Source: Apis mellifera (lineage: Eukaryota; Arthropoda; Insecta; Hymenoptera; Apidae). From it: a stretch of 64,000 nucleotides of DNA. The position numbers and the translations under genes are program-made. Positions 25,201-37,015 of the stretch are shown here, in pieces; position 1 is the first letter of the stretch; each line of letters begins with the position of its first letter. The stretch is taken from the NCBI RefSeq assembly GCF_003254395.2, contig NC_037646.1, positions 9,578,381 to 9,642,380 of the forward strand. Reading direction: 5' to 3'. The notes below the pieces were generated by a model. The model worked only from the letters and a program-made list of their open reading frames with translations, did not search any database and was not told where the DNA came from.

Positions 25201-26919
25201 CTCCTCCGTCTCCTTCCTTCTCCGTCCCGGCATTCTCTAATTCGAACACTTCCCCTTCCTCTTCGCCGGTCTTTCTTTTCTTTTCTTTCTTCTTCCTTTT
25301 TTGTTTCCTCTCCATATCCGTGGAAAGGCCTCGCTTCTCGTGATCCCGCGAGCACGTGGCACGCGCACAGTTTGCGTTTTCTTGGCCGACCACTGGTTGC
25401 CCGCTTTTTACAACTCCTTCTTTGCCTGGCCCCCGTTTAAGTACAATGTACACGCAATCGTGCTCGAGCCACCAAAAGGCCGCGGAAACTTCGACTTCTC
25501 TTGGTGTTTCGAGAGAAAATGTCAGGAATTTTCGTACCTGCTCTGCATCTTATCCTATTTTCGTCCCTCCCTCTCTCTCCTTTTTTTTTCTTTCTCTGTC
25601 TTGTTGTTGAATTTCTTTTCCTCGATCGTTTTCTGGCTTTCGGCTTTGATCGTATCTCGATTTCGCTCGAATCCGCGTGGAAACAAATTTTTGGTGGACA
25701 GAGGAATTGTAGAGGAATACAGCCACGTTCCGAGAAACAACTCGTATTTGCAAGTACAAATTTTCGATGCGTACGTGCTTCTTCTCGCGTAGATTCGCAA
25801 CGTGACAACGACATCTGGCCTGATTTCGCTTCAAGCAGGAAAGATTTATAGTATAAAAATATGCGTCATATAAATATAAATCGATAAGTGATACAGAGTT
25901 CAAACAAAGAAGATATTAGGATAGTATTTTTTTTGATTTAAATTTTCAATATTCTTCATTTCTTTGGTAAAAATTTTAAGATCGGGATATTTCTCGATAG
26001 GCTAAAGACAAAAGTTGAACTATACTCTAAAGATTTTTACCAAATGCATCGGCAAGTTAAAACGATTTATACTTATGAAAATTATTTTTCTCGTGCAATT
26101 AATGTACATACAAGTAGTCGTAATTCTATATCTAAAGATTTTAGATAACGAATGTACACGCGTTGAGAATCCGAGTATCACGTGTAAACTTTCCTCCGAG
26201 GTAATAAGCCATATTTACTCGCAAAGTATTTTCGCGTATATTTTACCGCGCTGACAAATTGCAGATTCTCTTGAACATTCTCGGCCGTGTATAAATATTC
26301 CTTCATCGTGGCAAAAAAAAAAAAAAAAAAGAAAAGAAAAAAAGAAAAACTCCAAAAGCATCGGAATCGCTTTTAAAATTTGGGTCGTTCACGCCCATCC
26401 CGTCCGACTTAATCTCGAAACGTCTCCGCTGTTCGAAAGCTTTAGACCAGCGAGTGAAAAGTATTCCGCCGAGCAATAAAAACCTTTTAACCTTGCATCA
26501 AACTTATACACACACACACACACAGCATTGATTCGCAAGAGTTGCGCGTTCGTAATTTCGTTTAATCAACGCCTCGACGATCGATAGAAAGTCCTTATAG
26601 AATAGCCTTCGAGAGATTTTATTTCCCGTAATATTTCATTTCGCGTGTGTGACATGTGCGATGCCGCAACACGCAATTGGAAAAACGTTAAAAAATTAAC
26701 GATTATTCGAATCTTTAATCAATTTATTATTATTAAAAAAATCATCTCGTGTAGAAAACACGATAGAAATAATTTTACAAGGAAAAGACAGTATTCCTTG
26801 TAAAAATTTGCGTACATCATATACCCATCCTGTCAATTTTTGTCAAAGAGGCAACTGGAAACATTGCTCGCTTCCGCGGCCACTGTTATTTCCGGGCATT
26901 AAACAATATCGGTCGGATG
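19220..26919. other. Non-coding, probable intron (block 4)
   Basis: No recognisable gene on either strand. Open frames in 24.8-25.9 kb are low-complexity (Lys/Arg/Glu or Phe/Ser runs). Simple repeats include TA near 22,266-22,280 and an A-rich run near 26,310-26,345. Confidence 0.5.
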
Positions 26920-27733
26920 GTCAGTCGAAGATTAAGGTATACGTGGTGAGCAGCTCCCCGTAGCCAAGTAGGCCCCCCTACCTTTCAAGGTACCAGTCGG
27001 GAGGCTCTCTGTGTGCACCTGTGCAGGTTGAGAGGTGTTGTGTTTTCACCTGGCAGTTCAACCTACAATCGCGAGCAAGAAGGTTCCGCAGCCGCGATCC
27101 TCTCTCGCGTTCCATGCCCGCTACTCGAACCGAATCGCTTTTTCGCTTCTTGCTCTTCTTTATTCTTTCCCTCCCTCCGTATGTTTGTCAACGGAACAAG
27201 TGGTGAAAGGAAATTCGAAGGAAGGAAATTCGGTTCGTTCGAACGAGAATGATGCGAGGAGAGAATATTAATATTCAGTCTCGCCGGAACGGAGGTTTAT
27301 CGAAATAATTGAGCAGAGGAACAAGCGAAGGTGAACAGGTGGACAAGGGTGATATCGAACTTGGAATCAGGCGTCAGTGATCGAAACGGAGGAGAAGAAT
27401 TTTCGCGAATCGAAATTTGATCGGTGGCTTCCTTCCATGGGAGCCGGTTTTTCAGTAGAATTTTGAAATTTCCATTGGAATTTCTCCTCGAATACTCTTC
27501 ATCGAATGAGATCGAAATTAACTTTGGTGAAATTATTCCTCTGAAACGCGGTTGGAGGAACGTTCGTTTAAGTTGGATAATCCGTGATATGCGTAACTTG
27601 TCAGTGGTTGTGGGAAAATCTTGATCGGCCCGGGAAAAAATCGATTCGTGCAAGGCGATTGACTCGTCGAGGAAGAATAATCGTTTCCAGGAAGAAGAAG
27701 AAGAAGAAGATCTTCTTGTGTGTGGTAGCCACG
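26920..27733 (+). promoter_or_regulatory. Candidate promoter and 5' leader for alternative DAAM start
   Basis: The segment begins near an initiator-like TCAGTC (about 26,922). It is less repetitive and richer in G and C than its surroundings at 26,920-27,120, and leads into the ATG at 27,734. The plus strand is open from 27,584 in the same frame as that ATG, but upstream residues are low-complexity (a Lys run from a GAA/AAG repeat), so it reads as leader, not protein. Confidence 0.2.
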
Positions 27734-27772
27734 ATGGACACCGTATTGGAGAAGATGGGCAAGCTGAATTTG
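27734..27772 (+). CDS. Candidate alternative first coding exon (possible DAAM N-terminal isoform)
   Basis: An ATG in strong context (GCCACGATGG, A at -3 and G at +4) opens 13 codons, MDTVLEKMGKLNL, ending at donor-like TTG|gtaatg in phase 0. The acceptor at 36,908 also reads in phase 0 without a stop through the usual DAAM start, and exon 2 of DAAM (44,837) is phase 0 as well. Either splice would therefore give an in-frame DAAM with a new N-terminus. I know of no protein with this peptide. Drosophila DAAM has long and short isoforms that differ at the N-terminus, which makes such a start reasonable. It could equally be chance. Confidence 0.3.
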
Positions 27773-29355
27773 GTAATGTTGCTCGATTATCGATTTTCAC
27801 GAATGATTTAATCGAAGAAATCGGTCGCTCTCTCGACGTTCGACAAAACAAAGAATCCCGTTTGCATCCCGTTTGCATCTGCACGAGCCGCTCCACGCAA
27901 TTTTTGCCCTCGTTTTCCTCGACGGAAATATCGGTTACATGATTCTTCGAAAAAAAAAAAGAATAAAGAAAAAAGAAATCTACTCTTCACTTCCGTCGAT
28001 TAATGATCGGTGAAGTTGAACCAACAGCAACCGACAATCCGATGATAATCGTGTTCCAGCAGGATTAATAAAGTGTGGCTGGGATCACGACGACATCCAT
28101 CATCCAGCATAAAATTATACAGTGAATTTCGCCGTGCGTCGGAAAATCGCTTCGCAGCTCTGTAATCGTACGCGCATATCTATATAGTTATCCGTGTCGA
28201 TGATCGGCCTCTGTCTACCCGCTTTTTTTCCTCTGCCCGCTTTCTGACCGGGTTGGACACAAGCCTTGCTAGATGTTTAGCCATTACCTCGTTACGATCG
28301 ACTGGTTCAAGCTTGGCTCGATCGTTTTTCGCTCGAGGAATCGCCCGGAGGCTCGATGGTATTGCATATTCCGGGTTGAACGAAGCTTGTGGGTTTCTGC
28401 CTACGACTAGCTAGCTTAATGCGGCGATAGGTAAATCGTTACGAGAGCACGCGCTAGATTAGAAGAGGAAGAAAACTGTCGTTTCGTATTCAGAACGGGG
28501 ATATAACGCTTCTTCCGGCGAAATTTCGAAATCTAACGCCGTATCAAACGAACCATCGTGTGAAGATGGAGATGGGACATCGTAGAGGCTCAGTCCAGAA
28601 TCGTGCGCAAATTGTGCGTTGCGAAATCTCGATGCGGTTTAATCGTTCTTGATTTTTTTCTTTTCTTTTCTTTAAGGAATAATTTTCTCTTTTTCTTCTC
28701 GTTTTTTCCCCTTGTTACGTTTATAGGGAGGGATTCCTATTATGGGAATCGTAATGGAAAAGAGAAATCGTGATTATTAACAATTGAGACCGATATCGAA
28801 AGAGAGTCTATGAGAATCTCTCTCTGTGAGGATTCTTCTTATAAATAAGTGAAAACCGAATCTCGAGGAAAGATACGGTAGACATGGATATAACTTCCTC
28901 GTTATATCAACGTCCCCGTTGAATATGCTACGATTATGTCTAATTAAATCCCGAGAAACGTTAACTAATTAACGTTAAATAGCCTCGAGCGTTCATCGAA
29001 CGAAAATTTACATTCGTTAAAGCGACGGGGAAAAGAAGAGAAAAAGAGAAAGAGAGAGAGAAAGGGAAACTTTCGTCAAGCTATATTCTCCATGCATCCG
29101 AGACTTTAATTAAAACTTATACGAGATGGAGGAGAGAGAGAGAGAGAGAGAGAGAGAAAAAAAACGGAATCAATTACGGTTCCTCGCGCTAGTCACTGAT
29201 TTTCACGGGCGTCCACTCGTATCCACTCGTCCAAGCGCAAAGAATTTTGCATCGAGCCTTTGTCCTTCTCCTCATATCCGATTATGGATGGCTCTAATAA
29301 AAAAGAAAAACCGCGATAATCCATGAAGACATCGAAACAGTTTTCAAAGAAGCAT
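27773..29355. other. Non-coding, probable intron (block 5)
   Basis: No protein-like frame. GA-rich runs occur at about 29,040-29,065 and 29,131-29,157. Confidence 0.5.
29131..29157. repeat. GA microsatellite
   Basis: Near-perfect GA dinucleotide run followed by poly(A). Confidence 0.9.
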
Positions 29356-29881
29356 AAATTATATTTTTGGTAAAAATTTAACTGATTTTTAGAATCATTC
29401 TTCTTTTCGATGTACGAAATACCGTATTGACTCGTCAATTTTAAATACGTGTCTTCATATATGAGGATGCAATCGAAATGAAACTCGTGCAACAATGAAA
29501 AAAATAGTTGAATTATCATTTTATTTATTATATTATTTAAAATTATATTTTTGGTAAAAATTTGACTGAATTTTAGAATCGTTCTTCTTTTCGATGTACG
29601 AAATACCGTATTGACTCGTCAATTTTAAATACGTGTCTTCATATATGAGGATGCAATCGAATATGAAACTCGTGCAACAATGAAAAAAATAGTTGAATTA
29701 TAGTTTTATTTATTATATTATTTAAAATTATATTTTTGGTAAAAATTTGACTGATTTTTAGAATCGTTCTTCTTTTCGATGTATGAAATATTGATTCATC
29801 AATTTCAAATACGTGTCTTCATATATGAGGATATAATCGACTATGAAACTCGTGCAACAATGAAAAAAATAGTTGAATTAT
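29356..29881. repeat. Tandem array, about 2.9 copies of a ~185-bp unit
   Basis: Copies start at 29,356, 29,540 and 29,725 (184, 185 and about 157 bp). Each opens AAATTATATTTTTGGTAAAA and contains TTCTTCTTTTCGATGTA(C/T)GAAATA, ATACGTGTCTTCATATATGA and CTCGTGCAACAATGAAAAAA. Copies 1 and 2 are nearly identical; copy 3 has a short deletion. AT-rich and non-coding. No sequence similarity to the array at 8810 was noticed. Confidence 0.93.
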
Positions 29882-32800
29882 CGTTCTTCTCCGTTCTTCC
29901 TGTTGGAACGGGTATTCCTTTCCTTCCTCTCTCTCTCTCTCTCTCTTCGACGCGGACTCTCACCAAAGATATTCGGCGAGTGAAACTTTTTGGGCGCCCT
30001 TCTCTTATCGATTCGAACCGGTCGATGCGTTGCGTTCCATATCCGGAGTGCGAGTATCGCAATCGTTCAGCATAGCAGAAGAATAGAATCCCTCCTTGCT
30101 CCTCCTCACTTTCTCCCCTCCCCCCTAGGCCCCCCCCCCTGTTTCGCGCAACGATACTTCTCAAACTGGCCAACAACTTCTCTGCTCGGAAACGGGAACG
30201 ATCCGATTCCTGTTTTTACCGTCTTCCTGAAGAGAAACGGAATTCTCCTCGGAGTTGCGTGTTTATACCATCAAAGGGAAGCCAGTTTGGATTCCTAGAC
30301 GGAATTCGGTTTAGCCACGGTAAATAGTCTAAATCGTAACGAAGGAATTCCTTGAGTTTCCGCCCATGGAAACCGAGTCAGACACACCGAGTATCGATTT
30401 TCTTGTTATCCGTTCATAGCTGTACGTTCACTTTTATGAGTTTGCGTTTACGGAGGGAGAAAAAAAGAAAGAAGAAAAGAAAGAACGTTGGAGAGAATGA
30501 AACGGCGGATGAAAAGAACTCGTTCCTTTGTTATTTGACATCCGAAATGCCAATTAATTTGAAACTCGTTGGCTGGATAACGCGTTCACGTCGCGTTCTT
30601 GGAAACGGTTAGAACGGGAGAAATGAGCACTTCGGAAACCAAGTTTCACATGCAAATCCCCCACGAAAATATCGTATTACGAATCTGTATAAACATGTTT
30701 TTCTCACTCCTTGGTTGGCTGGATTCAAATTTTGAAATCGGAGAAACATTTTTCTCCCCCCCCTCTCACCGACCGTCGAAGCTGTTAAACATATGCCACG
30801 CTCCTTCCTTTCTGGTTTATTCTCCTTCCAACCATAAATCGTTAGATTTATACTCTTTTCTAGGGGAGTGAAAACCTTGTCTCTGGATTTTCCTCTTCGT
30901 CTAAAGTTTTTTAAAAAACCTTGTTGAAATTGGAACGAACATAACGAAGGAAGTAATCGAAAAAAATTAATGCAAAAAAATTAAAAATTCCAAGACTCTT
31001 CGATCAATTAAATTATATTTATCTTTGGAAAATTTGGGAAATATTTGTGATAAAATAATATTCCAGAGATACATTTAATCGACGATATTTGTCCATCAGT
31101 GATGATCAAAATCGTCCATTGATAGCTGTTGAATAATTGTTACAAAATTGTTGCACAACGCGAAAATGACGAGACCAAGAAGACCCGAAGATATCTCGTA
31201 TCTCGATTAAGCGTTACTCCAGTTCTCCTTTTGTGAAAACGTGCATCCGATACGAGCAGCGTATCGAACGGATCGAGAGTAATCGCGTGCAGCCTGTTTA
31301 ATGACGCCGTTCGCAATTAACATTCTCGAATGATGCACGAGGCAATCTACAATGACAAATTACGCGAGAGTGTTTAACGTCGAAATCTTTGATGGCCGGA
31401 GATCGTGAAGTATAGCTATCAAGTTCTGATAACCGGTACCGGTGAGATTCGACACGATGCTCGTTTTGCCTCTTTCCTCTCTCTTTCTCTTTCTCTTTTC
31501 CTTCCTTCAATTCGATTAACTCTCAAATCGGGATTCAAAATGGTCTGGATTCTCCTCTTCTTTTTTTTTTCAAATTTTTCGACGTGGATAAATAGAAATA
31601 GTTGAACGATATTCGTAACTTTCTACAAGATCGTATATCGATCGTTCGTAACGATGAAGAAACGCGATAAGAGCATCAGGTTTCGTTTCAAAAGACGCGA
31701 TATTGACAGGAGATAGAAGTTTCCTTCGAGGAACAATTACTCCATTAATGAGAGCTCCATTTAAGAAACTTCGATCGATTCGTTTAATCGAATAGAAATT
31801 CGTTAAATCTCTGTCGATCCACGAGTTTCGTTCACAAACGAAGCGAAACCTCAAACGAAGCTACTTTCGAAGAAGGGCATCGTCACAACACGTGCAAACG
31901 TTGACATCTACCTGCGTCGTTTTATATGCGTTGTTTTCAACGCATATATAAATTGCCCTTTTAATTCCTAGCAGAGATGCGATGCGCAGCAATTCTGGTG
32001 CGAGCAGATCCTATTCATTTAATACTTCGATTCGTAGCTGCTCTCACATCGCTCCATACATCGTTCTATCTAAATATAAATCAAGCGAAATGAAACGGTT
32101 CGCGCCACTACCGACGCCGATCGAAATTAGAATCTCCATTCCGCCGAGAGTTTCTCTTCTAAGGTTAATGTCATAATTGCGCACGCACGATGCATAATCG
32201 AAAGGCATGCCTCGATCGAGCTGCTTTCTTCGACCGCTCTTGAGAGCCGATCTCTTGAGAAACTCTCTCGGTGAACGATGCGCAGATTTCGATCGAGCAT
32301 TCGACGTAACCGTGCAATAATTAATAATCCTCGATATAATAACGTTTCTCATTGATCATTAACGGATGCAATCTCCAGTTAATATTGTAATCGAGATGAT
32401 ATCGATCGAATTTTCACCACGAGGATCGAAACCAAGCATTTGCTCGTACATCATTTATATCGTGTATATATATATATATATGAAAATTCCTGTTTGAATT
32501 CCTTGCGAATTCCATCGCGTGTTCTCCGCGCACATGGATCCCACTTCCACGGGAACCTGATATATTTCTGGAAGAGATCAAAGAAGCGAGGGAAAAGAGG
32601 GAAATATATCCATGGAATTTGCACGTCTTTGTAATAACCGGTACGCATATCGTGATTGAACGCAATTTTACAGACACTGACACACATTCCTCCGCATTGC
32701 GCATAACTGTACATCGTTCGATCCGTTTAGACGGCAGTTTTTTCTTTCTTTCTTTTTTTTTTTTTTTAAGTTATTAGATCATCCGAGATAAAGAGGTACG

Positions 32801-32918
32801 GACAGTTCGGACGGCTCGATCTTTCTTATGGAATGTTCTTTTACTCGGAGGAATTAAGAAAACTGTCACAACCGTCCAGTTTCCCTTTAACGAAATTATG
32901 CGGAAGAAATTATGCGAA
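29882..32918. other. Non-coding, probable intron (block 6)
   Basis: No recognisable gene. It contains a CT run (about 29,930-29,946), an 11-bp-stem hairpin (31,923-31,948), a TA run (about 32,464-32,480) and a poly(T) near 32,750-32,768. Confidence 0.5.
31923..31948. repeat. Hairpin-forming inverted repeat, TTTT loop
   Basis: TATATGCGTTG and CAACGCATATA form an 11-bp perfect stem around a 4-nt loop. Confidence 0.85.
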
Positions 32919-33330
32919 AGATCATATCTCTCTTGCATTTATCTGAATAATATGACGTTTAAAAGGATGAGACCGATTAAAATTTCGTTCGAGTAAAAGT
33001 CGACCCTATTTCTGGAATCTATTAATCGTATATTAATATAATACTGTGACCGTTATCGTGTAAAATATAAAATTGTTCGAAATTTTCTAAGCTCGTGGAG
33101 TACGAATAATTGTTTAACAATTCGTAAGTTAACGAAGAATGGGATATAGGATAGCGTGTCTTTACACGTTGATAACATCACGATAAACTTACGTGTAAAA
33201 CAAACTATACTTACGTTGATTAATACACGAATAGATTCTGGAAATAGGGTCGACTTTTACTCGAGCAAAGTTTTAATTAGCCTCATCCTTTTAACAATAT
33301 TCAGATAAATACAAGAGATACAAGAGATCG
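32919..33330. mobile_element. Foldback (MITE-like) element with ~110-bp terminal inverted repeats
   Basis: The left arm (about 32,919-33,038) and right arm (about 33,212-33,330) are imperfect reverse complements. Shared blocks in order from the outer end inward are CTCTTG(C/T)ATTTATCTGAAT, TTAAAAGGATGAG, CGAGTAAAAGTCGACCCTATTTC and GAATCTATT. The ~170-bp centre also has partial self-complementarity (ATCGTGTAAAA against TTTTACACGTAAG-like text). No open frame is present. Size and structure fit a non-autonomous DNA transposon, but the exact ends and a target-site duplication could not be fixed, so the superfamily is unknown. Confidence 0.75.
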
Positions 33331-34960
33331 TTCTTTTATACAATTAAAGAAATTATCCAATTGTTCATTTCAATCACTTTTTCTACATCAACTATACCTT
33401 TCAAGATATTTACACTAGCCATCCGAGAATTGTTTCTCGCTCCAAACACTCGAATCGTTTCAGATAAATTTCAAACCATAAATTTCACGCCATCATTTCT
33501 CGCTTCAATCGATATTTCTTTATTCTTGATTTAAAAAAAAAAAAAATGTCATGGATGTAACGACTGCCCTCGTTTCACCGGTTCCTGCCAACGATCGCAT
33601 CGTCACATCTCGTGTCGCGTGTATCGATTCACGCGAAAGTTCACCTGTGCCCCTCGAGGCCTCGTTCCACGAGGAGGCGATCATCGACAGAACCCGCGCT
33701 TTCGAGCCGATTTTTATCGACGGAGAAAATCCGCCCGTTCTTCGAAGATTTCTCGCGCGCCGATTAACGAAGCGGGGAATTAATCGCCGCCTTTCAAATG
33801 CCATCACCTGATTGCACGACAGTTCAATCGAGCGACCGTCGAGCTTCGATTTTCCTTCTATCCTCCCCACCTCGAGATCTGCTTTCCTTAGAAATGACGA
33901 TTGCAAAATGCGTTGCACCATTGGCGCGATTATGCAAACGAATTATACCTCTTATGTTATTTGATGGATCGAGAAAGTCCGTCGATAAATTCCGTTTTAT
34001 CATCGATTTCGATAATTTTAATCATTCTCGTTTAAATCGAAGAACTGAAATATAAGCTGTTGAATCGAAGATTCATTTCAGTCGTCTTCTTTCAGACATT
34101 TTATGCGAATTCAATAAGGAAAATAGTAATCGAGAATTTTTTTCAAAAAGATGAATTTAAAAGATAAAATTTAGAAATTTGGAAACATGGAAAAATCCAT
34201 TTCTAATATTATATAAATTACGAAAGCAAAATCACCATCGAAATCGAATATTATTTACCCAACAATAACAATATGAGAATCGCTGCTCGGCCTGTATTTA
34301 CAATTGCGAATCTGCAACCTGTGACAGGCTGTATCGTGTCCCGATGTGTCACGAGGAAGCGATTAAGGTACTCGTAGATTAAATCGTGCAACCTTGTCGA
34401 TATTGTTTACAACCGTGTCCCGTAAACACTTGCGTTCGAGGAACCATTCACTTGGCGAAGAATTCCATTTCGATTTCCGTGTTCATGGCGGCGAGTCTTC
34501 CCTAAACGGACAGACAGCGTACAGGTTAGTTCCTATTCTCTTCGATCGATCTACGTTGTCGATATTGCATCGAGTTCAAATTTCCAACCTCGAAAAAACA
34601 AAACGGAAGCTTGATTCTTGTATACGACGATCCGTAACCGACGCGATACATTTACACGATCGTCGAAACGAATGGTCAGAAATTCGCACGCAACGTTGCC
34701 CGTCGCACGACTCGTCAATGATTGTGAACGACAGTTATGCGTATACAACATTCTCGTTACGCCAACAGGCTCGAGGTAACGGCTAGAGAAGGTTACAATT
34801 ACCCCGGGGCAACAGCTGGTCCGTGAGATAAAGGGAACGACACTGTTAACGTGGAAAACGTCACACGCACACGCGCGCGTGAATTAATGGAGGAAAATTA
34901 GCCAGGGTCTGATCGATCTTTACGCTTCCGAGGGGAAAGGTGTTGAGGTGTGGTTCGTAT
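33331..34960. other. Non-coding, probable intron (block 7)
   Basis: I see no gene or notable repeat; the sequence is AT-rich with scattered low-complexity frames. Confidence 0.5.
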
Positions 34961-35307
34961 CAATTTTTAGGAGGCAAGTAAAGGGAGAGTGATATAAATT
35001 TTCTCGACGGCGTGGAAAGTGACGTATTTGTTTTCGTACGGTTCTTGGAAATTAAGATTTTACTTTTCTCGTTACCACCGTGCATTCGAATCTCAAAGAT
35101 TTTACTAGGATGATATTCTATGATGTCAGATTATTTTCAATTTTTAGGAGGCAAGTGAAGGGAGAGTGATATAAATTTTCTCGATGACGTAGAAAGTATT
35201 TGTTTTTGTACGATTCCTGGAAATTAGGATTTTACTTTTCTCGTTATCACCGTATATTCTCAAAGATTTTACTAGGATGATATTCTATGATATCAGATTA
35301 TTTTTTT
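34961..35307. repeat. Tandem duplication, 2 copies of a ~177-bp unit
   Basis: Copies start at 34,961 and 35,138. Each opens CAATTTTTAGGAGGCAAGT and contains GGGAGAGTGATATAAATTTT, GATTTTACTTTTCTCGTTA and TTTTACTAGGATGATATTCT. They differ by substitutions and small deletions. Confidence 0.92.
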
Positions 35308-36907
35308 GTCGAATTAAAATCGAAAATAAACAGTTATTCTTGGATAGAATGAAAGTTACGATTGCTCGATAATTCGAGCGAAATTAGGTATTGAATCATT
35401 AACGACCTTCGAAATAATTAATCCCTCGTGATTCCGACACTCTCTGTTGATATTTTCCCAATGTCTGGACTCACAGTTTCGCCAGGACGAACAGTTGGCG
35501 CGGAGATAACGTAGTCGCGATAACGCTGCACCATCTGTTGAAAACCGTCGTATCATTATCGGGGAATATCGATAATCATTCCTATCTCTCGTTATTGTAG
35601 CGTTTTAGAAAGAAAAAGAAAAGAAAAGAAAAGAAAAGAAAAAAACACGGACGAATGTCGCGCAAAGAAGGATTCCAATAGTCCCGATCTTGAAACGATC
35701 GTTTATCGATCCTTGTTGAAAGAGCGCACATGCATACCTACGCGATAATCCACTGTCAGAAATTACCGGCGCATTTTATTTTTTTCTAAGCGGGGCGATA
35801 AGAAATTTGACGGCACGATAAGAGAGACTGGCGTTGGGTCGACCTCGTTGTCGACTCGAGCCTCTTCGGCTCGTCGACAGCCAGCCGAAGAGGCCAGTCT
35901 CGCGAGTTCGCGCTTCGAGAACGTGCAAAAGTGAAATTCACGGATAATTGCGCTCTTGATCAGGAAGAGGAATCGAAGGAAACGATTCCTCTCTTTTTCT
36001 TTTTCTTTTTCTTTTTTTTTCACGTTTTTGGTGACCCGTTTCGTTTTACCTCGAAGGGAGAAAGATTCGCATGACGGATCGGCATGACGAGGCCATCGAA
36101 TCCTGTCCGGAACCAGGACAGGATGGAGGATGGTCGAAATTCTTCGCGGTAGGTGAAGTGAATCTAAACATTAGAACGTACGAGAGTAGTGAGATGAAGA
36201 GTTAAGATGATTTATGTGAAACGTTTATGAGAATACGTATAAATGAAAATTTTAACTGAAAAATCGATATGCAGGAAATTGTGACGAATTAAATTCGCGA
36301 TCGTGTCGGAAATTTTTGTATCGAGGAGGAGATTTGCCACGCAAATCCAATACGGAAGCGAAGTATTAAAATACAGCGAGAACGATGAGTAGGAATTATT
36401 TTTATCAGGATGCAATATTTTGAGAGACATTGAAACAAGGAATAAAATTGCTTTTTACTGACTCGATGAATTTATCTCTCGACTATATAATCTCGTGAAG
36501 ATGAAAATAATTTTATTTACGTTATTTATCACTTTCTCCATGAATTATATTATATGAATTATATTTCTAGGAGATAAAATGAATTTTTTACGAATAACAA
36601 ACCGGCACCGTTACGACATGTTGCCACACAAAGGCAACATTACGTTCTATCTTCGTAACAAGTTGTTCTACCTGTTCCTTTTTATAATGCGTGATACCGT
36701 AGGAATTCATATTGGAGACAAAAGCGAGTGAAAGGCGAGTGCGCGAATTTTCCTTTTCAAAGATACGATTCTCCCCGATGAGAATCCGTATTCCGCATTT
36801 TTTCCAACTGTTGGTTTCCAATGGAATCTGGATCGTCTATCGATTCATTTAGGGAACGCGAGACATCACGATTCGATTAAGTGATCGGAATGTTTTCTGG
36901 CTTTCAG
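35308..36907. other. Non-coding upstream of first recognised DAAM coding exon
   Basis: No protein-like frame is present. The stretch ends in a pyrimidine-containing acceptor (ttctggctttcag) at 36,907. Confidence 0.5.
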
Positions 36908-37015
36908 AGGATTCCGAGCTGTCCGGTGAAGAGTCCACAGCCCTTGAAGGAATTTGTGGGTCGCTGTCAGACGATGCCATCGCGAGTGAAAAAGTCCTTC
37001 TGCGGTTGCCTTCAG
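36908..37015 (+). CDS. DAAM: DAAM exon with start codon (36,974) and in-frame upstream extension
   Basis: Acceptor tggctttcag at 36,907 and donor CTTCAG|gtaag at 37,015. From ATG 36,974 it codes MPSRVKKSFCGCLQ, the short basic/Cys N-terminus expected just before DDEPPEIT. The 66 nt before the ATG are also open in the same frame (RIPSCPVKSPQPLKEFVGRC), so they are either 5' UTR or coding in a longer isoform. Confidence 0.9.

Noticed and set aside
27297..27896. 199-codon minus frame
   Set aside because: Ser/Arg/Phe-rich with a serine run from a GAA-type repeat; no motif.
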